Assembly: GCF_900167465.1 (NCBI RefSeq)
Contig: NZ_FUWR01000001.1
Span: 427,269-491,268, forward strand
Direction of reading: 5' to 3'
From: Trichlorobacter thiogenes
GTDB lineage: Bacteria; Desulfobacterota; Desulfuromonadia; Geobacterales; Pseudopelobacteraceae
Length of the DNA: 64,000 nt
Shown: positions 18,504-27,005 of the stretch, in pieces
Layout of the letters: the number at the start of each line of letters is the position of its first letter
Position numbering within the stretch: position 1 is the first letter of the stretch
The notes under the pieces: model-generated
Databases searched by the model: none
What the model saw: only the letters and a program-made list of their open reading frames with translations
What the model was told of the DNA's origin: nothing
Made by a program: the position numbers and the translations under genes

Positions 18504-19001
18504 ATGGAACCGGAAGTACTAGACAGGTTTGTTGAATCATGGGGGGCGATGGGCTCACTCTGGGGGGTAAACACCTCGGTTGCCCGTATCCATGGCCTGT
18601 TGATCGCCTCTGACCAGTCCTGGTGCCTGGATGATATCAGCCAGCGCCTTGCCATCAGCAAGAGCAACGTTAGTATGTCACTCAAGGAGTTACGGACCTG
18701 GAATGTTATCCGCAAGGTCTATAAGCCGGGTGATCGCCGTGAGTTCTACGTCTGTGAGCCGGATGCCTGGAAGATGCTGTTTAACATCATGCGGGAACGG
18801 AAACGGCGGGAGTTTGATCCGGTGGTGGCCCATATCAAGGAAACCCTGGAAAGTGCGGCCTCTGCGCCGGATGGCATAGCCCTGGAGCGTCTCAGGCAGA
18901 TGGAACAGATGCTGGCCACCTTTGACAGCCTTGCCAACAAGCTGCTTTCAAGTGAAACACAGGCGCGGGCGGTGATCGGTTTTTTCATGAATAAGATATA
19001 G
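18504..19001 (+). CDS. GbsR/MarR-type transcriptional regulator
   Basis: A 165-residue winged-helix regulator. The recognition region at about residues 35-75 reads LDDISQRLAISKSNVSMSLKELRTWNVIRKVYKPGDRREFY, typical of the GbsR branch of MarR-like proteins. A C-terminal helical dimerisation segment follows. The ATG at 18504 is chosen because homologues start close to this point; the longer frame from 18468 runs through the operator. The palindrome over its promoter recurs before the next gene, which gives a simple two-target regulon. Confidence 0.85.
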   Translation: MEPEVLDRFVESWGAMGSLWGVNTSVARIHGLLIASDQSWCLDDISQRLAISKSNVSMSLKELRTWNVIRKVYKPGDRREFYVCEPDAWKMLFNIMRERKRREFDPVVAHIKETLESAASAPDGIALERLRQMEQMLATFDSLANKLLSSETQARAVIGFFMNKI

Positions 19002-19028
19002 GTGTTGGCTCTTTTTTTTGGGCAGTGT

Positions 19029-19048
19029 TGTTCACAAAATTCTGAACA
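19029..19048 (+). promoter_or_regulatory. second TGTTCA-N8-TGAACA operator
   Basis: The same perfect inverted repeat with the same eight-base spacing as at 18474, and with an A-rich spacer, lies 30 bases before the start of the NAD(P)-binding protein gene. A weak -35-like TTGGCT sits at 19005. Confidence 0.75.
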
Positions 19049-19078
19049 CACAAAAACAAATTAGAAGGGGGACAGGTC

Positions 19079-19993
19079 ATGAAACAGAATGAACTGCATG
19101 TTGTCACCGGGGCATTTGGTTATTCGGGAAAGTACATTGCACAGAGGTTGCTTGAGCAAGGGCATCGCGTGCGTACCATCACCAGTAAGCAACCGGTACT
19201 TGATCCATTTCAGGGACAGGTTGAACACCACCCGCTTGCCTTTGACAATCACAACCAATTGGTGGCCTCCCTGCGCGGCGCATCGGTACTCTATAACACC
19301 TACTGGGTGCGCTTTAATCATGCTAACTTCAAGCATATTGAGGCGGTAGACAATACGATCAGACTGTTTAAGGCTGCCAAAGAAGCTGGAGTGCAGCGGG
19401 TGGTGCATGTCAGCATCACCAATCCATCTGAAGAATCAACTCTGGAATATTTTCACGGCAAGGCAGTTCTGGAGCGGGCATTGCGAGAGTCTGGCATGTC
19501 ATACGCTATTCTGCGTCCCACGGTGCTGTTTGGTAAAGAAGATATCCTGATCAACAATATTGCCTGGGCGCTGCGTAAACTACCGGTGGTGGGGGTCTTT
19601 GGTGATGGCTCGTATCGTCTGCAGCCGATCTATGTAGACGACCTTGCGCAGCTGGCAGTTGAACAGGGAGCAGCAACTGAAAGCAGGACAATCAATGCCA
19701 TTGGCCCGGAGACCTTCAGCTACCGCGAACTGGTGGCAACCATTGGCAGTATTATTGGCAAACATCGGCCGATTATCTCTGTTTCACCAAATCTGGGCTA
19801 TTTGGCCTGCTCAGTGATTGGCAAACTGGTTGGTGATGTCTTTATTACCCGTGAGGAGATTGAAGGACTGATGGCTGATCTGCTGTATGTGGACGCGCCA
19901 CCCACCGGCAGTACTCGGCTGACCGATTGGGCGCGTAAGCATGCAGCTACGTTAGGGGCAGCATATGCCAGTGAACTTGGACGACGTCGCTAA
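19079..19993 (+). CDS. NAD(P)-binding epimerase/NmrA-type protein
   Basis: A 304-residue Rossmann-fold protein of the atypical or extended SDR group. The dinucleotide motif TGAFGYSGKYIAQRLLEQGH is at residues 10-29. VVHVSITNPSEES and LRPTVLFG are typical of the NmrA/NDUFA9-like branch. The canonical YxxxK is not evident (YFHGKAVLE occupies that region), so catalysis is uncertain. AAGGGGG precedes the start. The operator immediately upstream matches that of the GbsR-like regulator gene, so it is the likely regulated target. Confidence 0.8.
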   Translation: MKQNELHVVTGAFGYSGKYIAQRLLEQGHRVRTITSKQPVLDPFQGQVEHHPLAFDNHNQLVASLRGASVLYNTYWVRFNHANFKHIEAVDNTIRLFKAAKEAGVQRVVHVSITNPSEESTLEYFHGKAVLERALRESGMSYAILRPTVLFGKEDILINNIAWALRKLPVVGVFGDGSYRLQPIYVDDLAQLAVEQGAATESRTINAIGPETFSYRELVATIGSIIGKHRPIISVSPNLGYLACSVIGKLVGDVFITREEIEGLMADLLYVDAPPTGSTRLTDWARKHAATLGAAYASELGRRR

Positions 19994-20026
19994 AACAGTA
20001 GGTTGATAAATTCGAAAACAGCAGGT

Positions 20027-20102
20027 ACTCACAAGCCGCGAAGGCGCGGAGTCTGAAATAAACACTTGATGTTCTCCGCGAGCTTCGCGGCTCCGCGTGA
20101 GT
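20027..20102. repeat. palindromic CGCGGAG-type intergenic repeat, copy 1
   Basis: The left arm at 20027-20051 (starting ACTCAC, ending GCGCGGAG) is inverted at 20074-20102 (CTCCGCG, then CGCGGCTCCGCGTGAGT). The right arm shares 25 of 27 bases with the element at 41162-41188. It lies between convergent genes and could act as a bidirectional hairpin. Confidence 0.7.
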
Positions 20103-20138
20103 TATCGCTTTTGTTACGAGGAAGCCCGGCTACAACAG

Positions 20139-21254
20139 TTAATTACCGAACAGATCGAGGTTTTTCAGAGTCGCAAAGGGTTGGTTGCCGAAGCTGTCTT
20201 TGGATGGTTTCGGCTTTTCCTTTTCAGCAGGCGCTGCCGGTTCCGGTGCTGCCTCTGCCAGCGGTTCAGACAGGGCAATCATCTCCTCTTCTCCCTCATC
20301 CTCCATGCCGTTGCCGGTAAAGAAGTAGAGATTATAGAGCCGGTGGTGGCTGGTCCAGCGGTTGCCCTGGGCGGTTTCCTTGGCAATGTGGGAACGGATG
20401 CCATTGATCTTGGAATCCATGTCATCCAGGTAATGCAGGATGGTTGCCTCAACGGTCTTGGGCCGTTTGGGGGAGCCGTAATCATACTGGCCGTGGTGGG
20501 ACAGCAGCAGGTGTTTCAGCAGCATGCCCAGTTCACGGGGGAAGCCGGGAACCGTGGCGATCCGCTCGGTCAGCATTTCTACACCGATGCTGATATGGCC
20601 GATCAGTCGACCTTCGTCGGTGTACTCAAAGGCGCGGTCATAGGACAGTTCTGCCACCTTGCCCAGATCATGCAGCAGGGCACCCACCACCAGCAGGTCA
20701 CGGTTCAGGCCTGGGTAGAGCGGTACTATTGCATCCACCAGCCGCACTACTGACAGGGAATGCTCCAGAAGCCCGCCAATATAGACATGGTGCATCCCCT
20801 TGGCAGCCGGGGCCTTGCAGTAGCCTGCCATGAACTCCGTATCATTGCAAAAGCCATCCATCAGCGCCTTCAGATAGGGGTTGGTCAGTGATGCCACCAC
20901 ACTGGCCAGTTCGGCCCGCATCTCTGCCTGGGGTACGGGCGAGACCGGCACAAAATCCGCCAGATCCACCCCTTCTTCTTCAAGTCGTTTGATCTCTTTG
21001 GCCACCAGTTGCATCTTGCCCATGTAGAGCGAGGCAGTGCCGCGAATCTTGACAAAATCACCCTTCTGAAAGGCCTTGTCCAGCTCGTCCACGTTGTCCC
21101 ACAGTTTGCCGTCAATCTCACCGCTCTTGTCCATGAACTTCAGGTTCATGTACGGCTTGCCGTTCTTGGCCATGGCCATGGTCTTTTCCTTGACCATAAA
21201 CGGTGAATCAACAACATCTCTATCTTTCAGTTCAGCGATAAATTGTTTGGACAT
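20139..21254 (-). CDS. yhaM: YhaM-type 3'-5' exoribonuclease (OB fold plus HD domain)
   Basis: A 371-residue cytoplasmic protein. The N-terminal OB-fold nucleic-acid-binding domain (residues 10-95) contains GKPYMNLKFMDKSGEIDGKLWD. The HD phosphohydrolase domain has the metal ligands His195-Asp196 (ALLHDLGKV) and a preceding HHVYIGGLLEHSLSV. LSHHGQYDYGSPKRPKT is typical of YhaM. The C-terminal tail is Ala/Pro/Glu-rich and probably disordered. The enzyme degrades RNA and single-stranded DNA from the 3' end. It is monocistronic as seen here. Confidence 0.88.
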   Translation of the reverse strand: MSKQFIAELKDRDVVDSPFMVKEKTMAMAKNGKPYMNLKFMDKSGEIDGKLWDNVDELDKAFQKGDFVKIRGTASLYMGKMQLVAKEIKRLEEEGVDLADFVPVSPVPQAEMRAELASVVASLTNPYLKALMDGFCNDTEFMAGYCKAPAAKGMHHVYIGGLLEHSLSVVRLVDAIVPLYPGLNRDLLVVGALLHDLGKVAELSYDRAFEYTDEGRLIGHISIGVEMLTERIATVPGFPRELGMLLKHLLLSHHGQYDYGSPKRPKTVEATILHYLDDMDSKINGIRSHIAKETAQGNRWTSHHRLYNLYFFTGNGMEDEGEEEMIALSEPLAEAAPEPAAPAEKEKPKPSKDSFGNQPFATLKNLDLFGN

Positions 21255-21328
21255 CGGGCTCTTTCAGATCTCGGGAATTGGGTGTCACAGGTAGGACTTA
21301 GCTGGTATCAGCAGATTTTGCAACCATG

Positions 21329-21367
21329 AAAAAACTGCCTGACCGGTTGTGTAGCCGTGTCAGGCAG
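21329..21367 (-). terminator. intrinsic terminator after the secreted-protein gene
   Basis: On the minus strand, CTGCCTGAC and GTCAGGCAG form a perfect nine-base stem with a 15-base loop, followed by six T. It is 16 bases past the stop of the gene at 21383. Confidence 0.9.
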
Positions 21368-21382
21368 CCTGAGCAGACAAAA

Positions 21383-21892
21383 TTACTTCGTTATACAGCT
21401 ATAAAATTCAGGTTCACCGATCACAATCCGCTTGGCGGTGTCGTGGTTGATTCGCAGCTCGCTCTGAACAAAGATCTGTTTGCTGCCACCGGTATCAAAA
21501 GTAACGTCCACCGTCTCGCCCGGCTCAACCGTGACAGATTTCAGTATCTCACCATTGCGGTCTTTGTTTTTAAAGGAAAACTCCATCGGTGCCTTGATGC
21601 CGTCATCAATATAGATTTTAGCGCGGAAACTGGCAAAAGAGCCGGTTGCCTTCATGGTGCCGCCAAAATAGGCCATACTCTGTGGTTTGGGGTTGGTGAT
21701 GCCCCAGCGAAAGCCGTGCAGGATGGATTTGTCACTGGTAACGGCGCTGCCGTAGTAATCCTTGTACAGTTTGCCGGATTTAATCGGTAATGAGCGGGTC
21801 TTGGTGCAGTCTCCTCCCTCAGCAACGGCAACTGCCGTAATCATCAGCAGGCAACAGGACAGCATCAGTGCGATCTGTAACAGTTTCTTCAT
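21383..21892 (-). CDS. secreted protein of unknown function
   Basis: A 169-residue protein with a signal peptide (MKKLLQIALMLSCCLLMITAVAVA). The mature part begins with a cysteine-containing GGDCTKTRSL and ends YSCITK, so a disulfide between the ends is possible. The middle is beta-rich with no family I recognise. The start has AAAGGAG. It is a single-gene unit with its own terminator. Confidence 0.7.
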   Translation of the reverse strand: MKKLLQIALMLSCCLLMITAVAVAEGGDCTKTRSLPIKSGKLYKDYYGSAVTSDKSILHGFRWGITNPKPQSMAYFGGTMKATGSFASFRAKIYIDDGIKAPMEFSFKNKDRNGEILKSVTVEPGETVDVTFDTGGSKQIFVQSELRINHDTAKRIVIGEPEFYSCITK

Positions 21893-21973
21893 GGTTCTCT
21901 TCTCCTTTGTGTAAGACTGGCTACAAATTAAATTCTACCAAAGGACTTGAATTTAGCAATGGCAACAACGCTT

Positions 21974-23332
21974 TTATATGTCAGCCGTGCCGCGCACAAT
22001 CTGTATCTTTCTCCAGTGTCCGGTTCTAAAGCGCAGCAGCCAGACAACTGCCGTACAAAAGACAAAACAGGTTGCCAGGGTCCATTCAGCCACCAGGCCG
22101 GGCATGGTGCGATCAATCAGCCAGAGCAGGGCCACAAAGATGGCCGAAGCCAGGGAAAAGGTGCGGGCAATCCAGCGGGTCTCACCTGCTGAGGCCAACA
22201 CGCAGCCGATCATGACATTGGCCGCATCAAAGATGCAGTAAACAGCCACAAACTTCATCAGCAGCGTGCCGGTTACGACAATTCCGGCAGATTCCGGGCT
22301 GTTGCCGGCAAAGATGGCGTAAAGTGGCCCTGCGGTAGTGGCAAACAGTGTGGCCATCAGCAGCATCCAGACCTCACAGACCGCCAGAGATTGCCAGGCA
22401 ATGGCTGGCACCTCATCATCCCTGCCAGCGCCACGGGCGTGTCCCACCAGAACACCGGCAGCCTGCCCCAACCCCAGGGCAGGAAAAAAGGCGATGCCGT
22501 TAATCCTGAAGGCGATACTTGATGCTGCCAGCTCAACAATGCCGAGCCGTCCCACCACCACCAGAAACAGGGTCCAGGCGGCCAGCTCGCCACTGATCCG
22601 CAGCCCCATTGGTGCAGCCAGCGATAGAAAACGGCGAAACTCCACCCGGTTCAGGCAGCGGGCAGCAGAATTCCTGAATCCGCCTGATCGTGCAAACAGG
22701 AAGGCGTACAACAGTGCCGCAATCAGCTGGGCTGTCACGGTTGCAAGGGCGGCACCGGCAATCCCCATCCGGGGCAGACCCCATTCTCCCAGCACCAGCC
22801 CCCATGCCAAAAGTGCATTAACAACAAGGGAGATAAAGGTAACAGCCGTGACCAGCGCAGGTCGGCCGATGCCGGAAAGCCAGCCAGCCAGGGCGCTGCC
22901 AAAGACAGGAAAGAATGAACCGGCCATGCAGATCCAGAAATAGGTCTGTTCATCCCGGGCCACCTGTGGTGCATGGCCGGTCAGCAGAAACAGCTGCGCC
23001 AACGGCCAGGCAGCCAGCAAGGCGACTATTCCTGAGGCCAGGGCGGTGTATATACCGAGCCAGGCTGATGATACCACCCCCTGGGGGTTACCATGGCCAT
23101 GGTTGTGAGCCACAAAGGTACCGGCATACCCGGCAGTGCCAAACAGAAATCCCTGAAACAGGATCACCGCCATACTGGATGGACCGATTGCCGCAAGGGC
23201 CTGACTGGAATCATAGGAGAGCACGATGGTGTCAATGATCTGCATCATCGTGATTGCTGAAGTTGAAAGGATCATCGGGCCTGCCAGCTTCAGCAGGCGG
23301 GGGATATGATTAAACCTGAGGCGTTGTTTCAT
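21974..23332 (-). CDS. MATE-family multidrug/sodium antiporter
   Basis: A 452-residue inner-membrane exporter with twelve hydrophobic segments in two similar halves. The N-terminal signature LLKLAGPMILSTSAITMMQIIDTIVLS and the second-half LSLAAPMGLRISGELAAWTLFLVVVG are typical of MATE transporters, which extrude cationic compounds in exchange for Na+ or H+. The substrate cannot be read from sequence. No strong ribosome binding site precedes the ATG at 23332. The upstream repeat at 23407 separates it from the CHAT protease gene. Confidence 0.85.
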   Translation of the reverse strand: MKQRLRFNHIPRLLKLAGPMILSTSAITMMQIIDTIVLSYDSSQALAAIGPSSMAVILFQGFLFGTAGYAGTFVAHNHGHGNPQGVVSSAWLGIYTALASGIVALLAAWPLAQLFLLTGHAPQVARDEQTYFWICMAGSFFPVFGSALAGWLSGIGRPALVTAVTFISLVVNALLAWGLVLGEWGLPRMGIAGAALATVTAQLIAALLYAFLFARSGGFRNSAARCLNRVEFRRFLSLAAPMGLRISGELAAWTLFLVVVGRLGIVELAASSIAFRINGIAFFPALGLGQAAGVLVGHARGAGRDDEVPAIAWQSLAVCEVWMLLMATLFATTAGPLYAIFAGNSPESAGIVVTGTLLMKFVAVYCIFDAANVMIGCVLASAGETRWIARTFSLASAIFVALLWLIDRTMPGLVAEWTLATCFVFCTAVVWLLRFRTGHWRKIQIVRGTADI

Positions 23333-23406
23333 GGTCTGTTATTAGCATGCTCTACAGGCTGCTGTCGAAGCCTTATCAGTTATGGTACGGCGTAACAGCT
23401 AAAATC

Positions 23407-23480
23407 AACCCCCCTCAATCCCCCCTTATCAGGGGGGAAGCCTTTAAGTCTCCCCTGATAAGGGGAGGTTGGAGGGGTTT
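23407..23480. repeat. C/G-rich inverted repeat between CHAT and MATE genes
   Basis: Left arm AACCCCCCTCAATCCCCCCT (continuing to TTATCAGGGG) and right arm CCCCTGATAAGGGGAGGTTG (continuing to GAGGGGTTT) pair over about 29 bases with few mismatches. This resembles a widespread class of intergenic palindromes. It may also end the minus-strand CHAT transcript. Confidence 0.75.
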
Positions 23481-23517
23481 GGTGCGAAACAATAGATGTT
23501 CAAGCGTTCCAGAGTCA

Positions 23518-26436
23518 TTAGTCAGGGCTGCCCACCAGCTGGAATGCCCCCCAGTAGAAGGGGTGGGGATATTTCTTCAGCATGGTCCGTTGTGCCTGCC
23601 GCAGCGCAGCTGCCTTGGGGGTTCCAGCGGCCATCAGACGATAGAATTCAGTCATCAGTTCGGTGGTCTCCCGGCTTGGTACTGACCAGAGGCTTAAGAC
23701 CACGGTTTTGGCGCCAGCCAGAATAAAGGCCCGTTTCAGGCCGAAGACCCCTTCACCGGCCTTGATATCCCCCACCCCGGTTTCACAGGCTGAAAGGGTG
23801 ACCAAATCAGTCCCCAACAGGCGCATCCCCAGAATCTTTTCAGCCGTCACCAGACCATTGTCCTGCCCCTGTGCCAAAGAGCGGTTTACCCCTGCCAGTG
23901 CAATCCCGGAACGGAGCATCGGGTTGGTCAGCTTGGTTTGGGCTGCCCCACTAGCTGGTTTCACCAGTTGTACAGCCTTAAGACCTCGGGTCTCACTGCC
24001 ACCGGGTAGCTCGTCCTGCAGGAAAAACCCGTGGGTTGCCAGGTGCAGTATCCTGGGCTGTGATTGGGCAAGCAGGGTGGATTCAAGCGCCTGGCGACCA
24101 ACAAGATTTTGTACTTTGAACGGTGTCCCCTGCCTGAGCAGTCCGGCAATGGCATCGGTCTCCACCTTGGTATCGGGTAGCCTGTTGAACTGCAGGGAGG
24201 TAAGCTGAGCAAGCAGTGTATCCTGGTTGCGACCTGCTTCACCCGCAGGTAAGGTCAGATCGTAATCAGGATCAGCAAACAGCAACGCCTTTCCCGAGCT
24301 GGCTACAAAGCTGCCAAAGCGGGCCATATCCCGACCTGAGCCAACATAGCTGATGGCATACTGTTCCAGCAGGTAGGGCTGACCTTTACCACGCAGAATT
24401 TCAAACGGCAGCAGGTGCAGACCGGCATCAGGGCTGATGATAAGCGATGAAACCCCTTGTAGGTAGGGGAGCAAGGGTGCCACTAGCTTGCTGTGGAGTT
24501 CGACAGCCACAGCAGCAAGTCGGGCTGGATCAGCTTTGCCGGCACCGGCCTGTGCAGCAATCTGGCGACGGTAGTCAGTAGTCGCCTGGTTAATGCTGTT
24601 TGCAGGCCCCAGGTCCAGCAGCTGTGCCGCTGCACCCGGCTGATTGCTGACAATAAAGGCAAGGTAGCGCAGGCCGCGCAGTTCCAACGGCTGGTACTGC
24701 CAATCCTCAACCAGCGCAAAATCAATATAGGCCGCACCCTTTGGCAGCAGCCTGCGCAGCTCTGTGCTGGTAAATCGCTGAGATGAACCGGCCTTGGCAT
24801 AGACAGCGCTGCGTTTGGTCAGATCTGCCTCCAGATGTTCTTTGCGATACTCAAGCAGCTCGATTCTGGCAGCGTGGCTCTGGGCTGAACCGGGATTAGG
24901 CTGAATCAGCTGCAGACCAGCCAATTCTCTGCGGACAGCGATCAACTCATCAAATTGTCGCTTCAAGGCAGGGTCATCGGTCCTGTAGAGGGCATCCAGA
25001 TAGCGCCCCTGGGACTCCATCACAATCCCCTTCCAGCGCAGCCAGGTATCCAGTGCAGCACTCGCAGCACCAGGATCCTGTGCCAGCACCTGGCGGGTAT
25101 GGGCCAGATACTGCCTGACAAACGCCATCTCGTCCCGTAAGTAGGACAGCTTCTGCTGCTCGGTCAGCAGCAGGAACAGGTCATCACGCTTCCGCTCACT
25201 GATCCTGAGCGCCTCCCCCTGCAGCCGGTGGGCCTCCAGGTGCTTGCCCTGCAGCCGCAGGGCATCTGCCAGATTGGTCATCCGTGTAGCAACTTCGGGG
25301 TGATGCGAACCGGCGGAACCTGACCTGCTGTCTGCCAGCAGTGCCCGCAACTGCAGCTCAGCATCTGCATAACGATCCTGCAGCAGATAGTTAACGGCAA
25401 GGTTGTTCCGCTGCATCAAGGTGTTGGGATGGGTGCTGCCCAGCGCCTGTTGGCTGATGAACACAGCCTCTCGCTGCAACTGCTCAGCCTGCTGGTAGCT
25501 CTCCCGTCGCTGATACAGCAGTGCCAGGTTATCCAGATAGATGGCCAACTCTGGATGTTGGTTGCCATAGACTTTGCGGGCAGACTCCACGGCCTGACGC
25601 AGTAACGGTTCTGCCTCTTTCTCACGGCCATTGTCACGGTAGATCATCCCCAGATTGTTCATCTCACGCATCACTCTGGGATCATCAGGCGTAAGGGTCT
25701 GGAGTTTGACCTCCAGCGCTGCCGCAGTCAGTTCCATCGCCTCACCAGCCCGCCGCATCTTCAGGTACAGGCCGGCCAGATTAGACATCCGCTCTGCCAG
25801 AAACAGGCGTTTATTGTCCATGGAGAGGTTCATCCGTATTGCAAGGGAATCTGGCTGAGCCTGCTTTAACGCCCACTGGTACTCGGCCTTTAAGATCGGC
25901 TCTGCCTCTGCATAACGGCCCTGATCCTGATAGAGCATGGCGAGGTTGCCGGAGATTGACAGCAGTGCCTCATCATCCTTTGGCTCTATCTGTTTCAGGG
26001 TGGCAATCGCTTCCTGGTAGAGCTGCTCAGATTCCCGATACCGACCGGTCTCGCGGTACAGGCCGGCCAAGTTTTGCAGGGCCGCTGCATAATCGTGAGG
26101 TTGTTCCCGCTGTAGCTTGCGGCTTATCTGCAGTGCCTGCATAAAATACTGTTCAGATTCACCAAATCGTCCCATCTTGCGTAAAATAGAAGCAATCGTA
26201 TCCAGGCTCATGGATATTTCACGATGATCTGTACCAAAAAGTTTCCGGGAGGTTGCCAGCACCCGCTGTGCCTGCTTCAATGCCTCATCATAACGCCCTG
26301 ATGCCTGCAGTTTCTGGGCATAGCGACGCTCCATGAGCAGGTCACTGGCCTCTTCATAACTGGCAGCCAGGGCAGAGATCGGGCAGGTCAGCATGGTCAT
26401 TAGCAGCAGCAGAAGCATGGAGCGCATTGTTTTCAC
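23518..26436 (-). CDS. secreted TPR-CHAT caspase-like protease
   Basis: A 972-residue protein with a signal peptide (residues 1-24). About ten tetratricopeptide repeats of the Kinesin-light-chain type follow (GRYDEALKQAQRVL, GRYRESEQLYQEAI, GREKEAEPLLRQAV), up to about residue 420. Then come a helical linker and a C-terminal CHAT peptidase domain. The catalytic pair is intact: His802 in HLATHGFF and Cys884 in LSACETG. The TPR array probably selects partners or holds the protease inactive. Export to the periplasm is unusual compared with the cytoplasmic CHAT proteases of defence systems. It is divergent from a small secreted-protein gene and has no gasdermin-like neighbour. Confidence 0.9.
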   Translation of the reverse strand: MKTMRSMLLLLLMTMLTCPISALAASYEEASDLLMERRYAQKLQASGRYDEALKQAQRVLATSRKLFGTDHREISMSLDTIASILRKMGRFGESEQYFMQALQISRKLQREQPHDYAAALQNLAGLYRETGRYRESEQLYQEAIATLKQIEPKDDEALLSISGNLAMLYQDQGRYAEAEPILKAEYQWALKQAQPDSLAIRMNLSMDNKRLFLAERMSNLAGLYLKMRRAGEAMELTAAALEVKLQTLTPDDPRVMREMNNLGMIYRDNGREKEAEPLLRQAVESARKVYGNQHPELAIYLDNLALLYQRRESYQQAEQLQREAVFISQQALGSTHPNTLMQRNNLAVNYLLQDRYADAELQLRALLADSRSGSAGSHHPEVATRMTNLADALRLQGKHLEAHRLQGEALRISERKRDDLFLLLTEQQKLSYLRDEMAFVRQYLAHTRQVLAQDPGAASAALDTWLRWKGIVMESQGRYLDALYRTDDPALKRQFDELIAVRRELAGLQLIQPNPGSAQSHAARIELLEYRKEHLEADLTKRSAVYAKAGSSQRFTSTELRRLLPKGAAYIDFALVEDWQYQPLELRGLRYLAFIVSNQPGAAAQLLDLGPANSINQATTDYRRQIAAQAGAGKADPARLAAVAVELHSKLVAPLLPYLQGVSSLIISPDAGLHLLPFEILRGKGQPYLLEQYAISYVGSGRDMARFGSFVASSGKALLFADPDYDLTLPAGEAGRNQDTLLAQLTSLQFNRLPDTKVETDAIAGLLRQGTPFKVQNLVGRQALESTLLAQSQPRILHLATHGFFLQDELPGGSETRGLKAVQLVKPASGAAQTKLTNPMLRSGIALAGVNRSLAQGQDNGLVTAEKILGMRLLGTDLVTLSACETGVGDIKAGEGVFGLKRAFILAGAKTVVLSLWSVPSRETTELMTEFYRLMAAGTPKAAALRQAQRTMLKKYPHPFYWGAFQLVGSPD

Positions 26437-26505
26437 CTCTTGCTTTTCATTGGTGCAGGATGTGGTACAGTTGAAACGTCTATAATCCTATTGTGGAGGT
26501 ATGCC

Positions 26506-27000
26506 ATGAAACGTTTGGCCTGCTGGTTTGCAACTGTCGTGATTGCCCTGTTGGTTCTGCTGCCAGCTCTGGTATCTGCTGACCCAACCGACGATATCAA
26601 CAATAGCCGCCGCTCAAGGATGCTCCGTCGTGGGGTTCCTGCTGCAACAGCTCCGGCAGAACGGCCAGCAGTCACAGAACCAACAGCAGAAACCCCTCAA
26701 AACGTCTCAGATGATGCCACCTTTGGCTACACCAAAGAAAACCCGATCAAAATGGGCGGTGCTGATCTGTCTGAAGGGATTGCCGGTTCAAAATATTACC
26801 TGCGTTCTCTGCGGGACAAGAACAACAAGCCGTTTAACGTCAATCGGATCGGCAATGTAGGGCCGGGAGAAGACGGGCATATTGTTGACCTCTACCAGTT
26901 GGTTGATTCAGAGGGGACCACGTTCAAGCTGTACATTGATGCGTATCACCCGGAAATTCACCCTAAAGAGGCCAAAACACCCAAAGGGATGACCAGATAG
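26506..27000 (+). CDS. small secreted protein of unknown function
   Basis: A 164-residue protein with a signal peptide (MKRLACWFATVVIALLVLLPALVSA). A Pro/Ala/Thr-rich linker leads to a C-terminal domain (ENPIKMGGADLSEGIAGSKYYLRSLRD, then GEDGHIVDLYQL) that I do not recognise. ATG 26506 is chosen because GTGGAGG lies just upstream and the signal peptide begins there. A perfect TATAAT (26481-26486) lies 25 bases before the start, though its -35 partner is weak. Divergent from the CHAT protease gene, with about 70 bases between starts. Confidence 0.7.
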   Translation: MKRLACWFATVVIALLVLLPALVSADPTDDINNSRRSRMLRRGVPAATAPAERPAVTEPTAETPQNVSDDATFGYTKENPIKMGGADLSEGIAGSKYYLRSLRDKNNKPFNVNRIGNVGPGEDGHIVDLYQLVDSEGTTFKLYIDAYHPEIHPKEAKTPKGMTR

Positions 27001-27005
27001 CTGTC

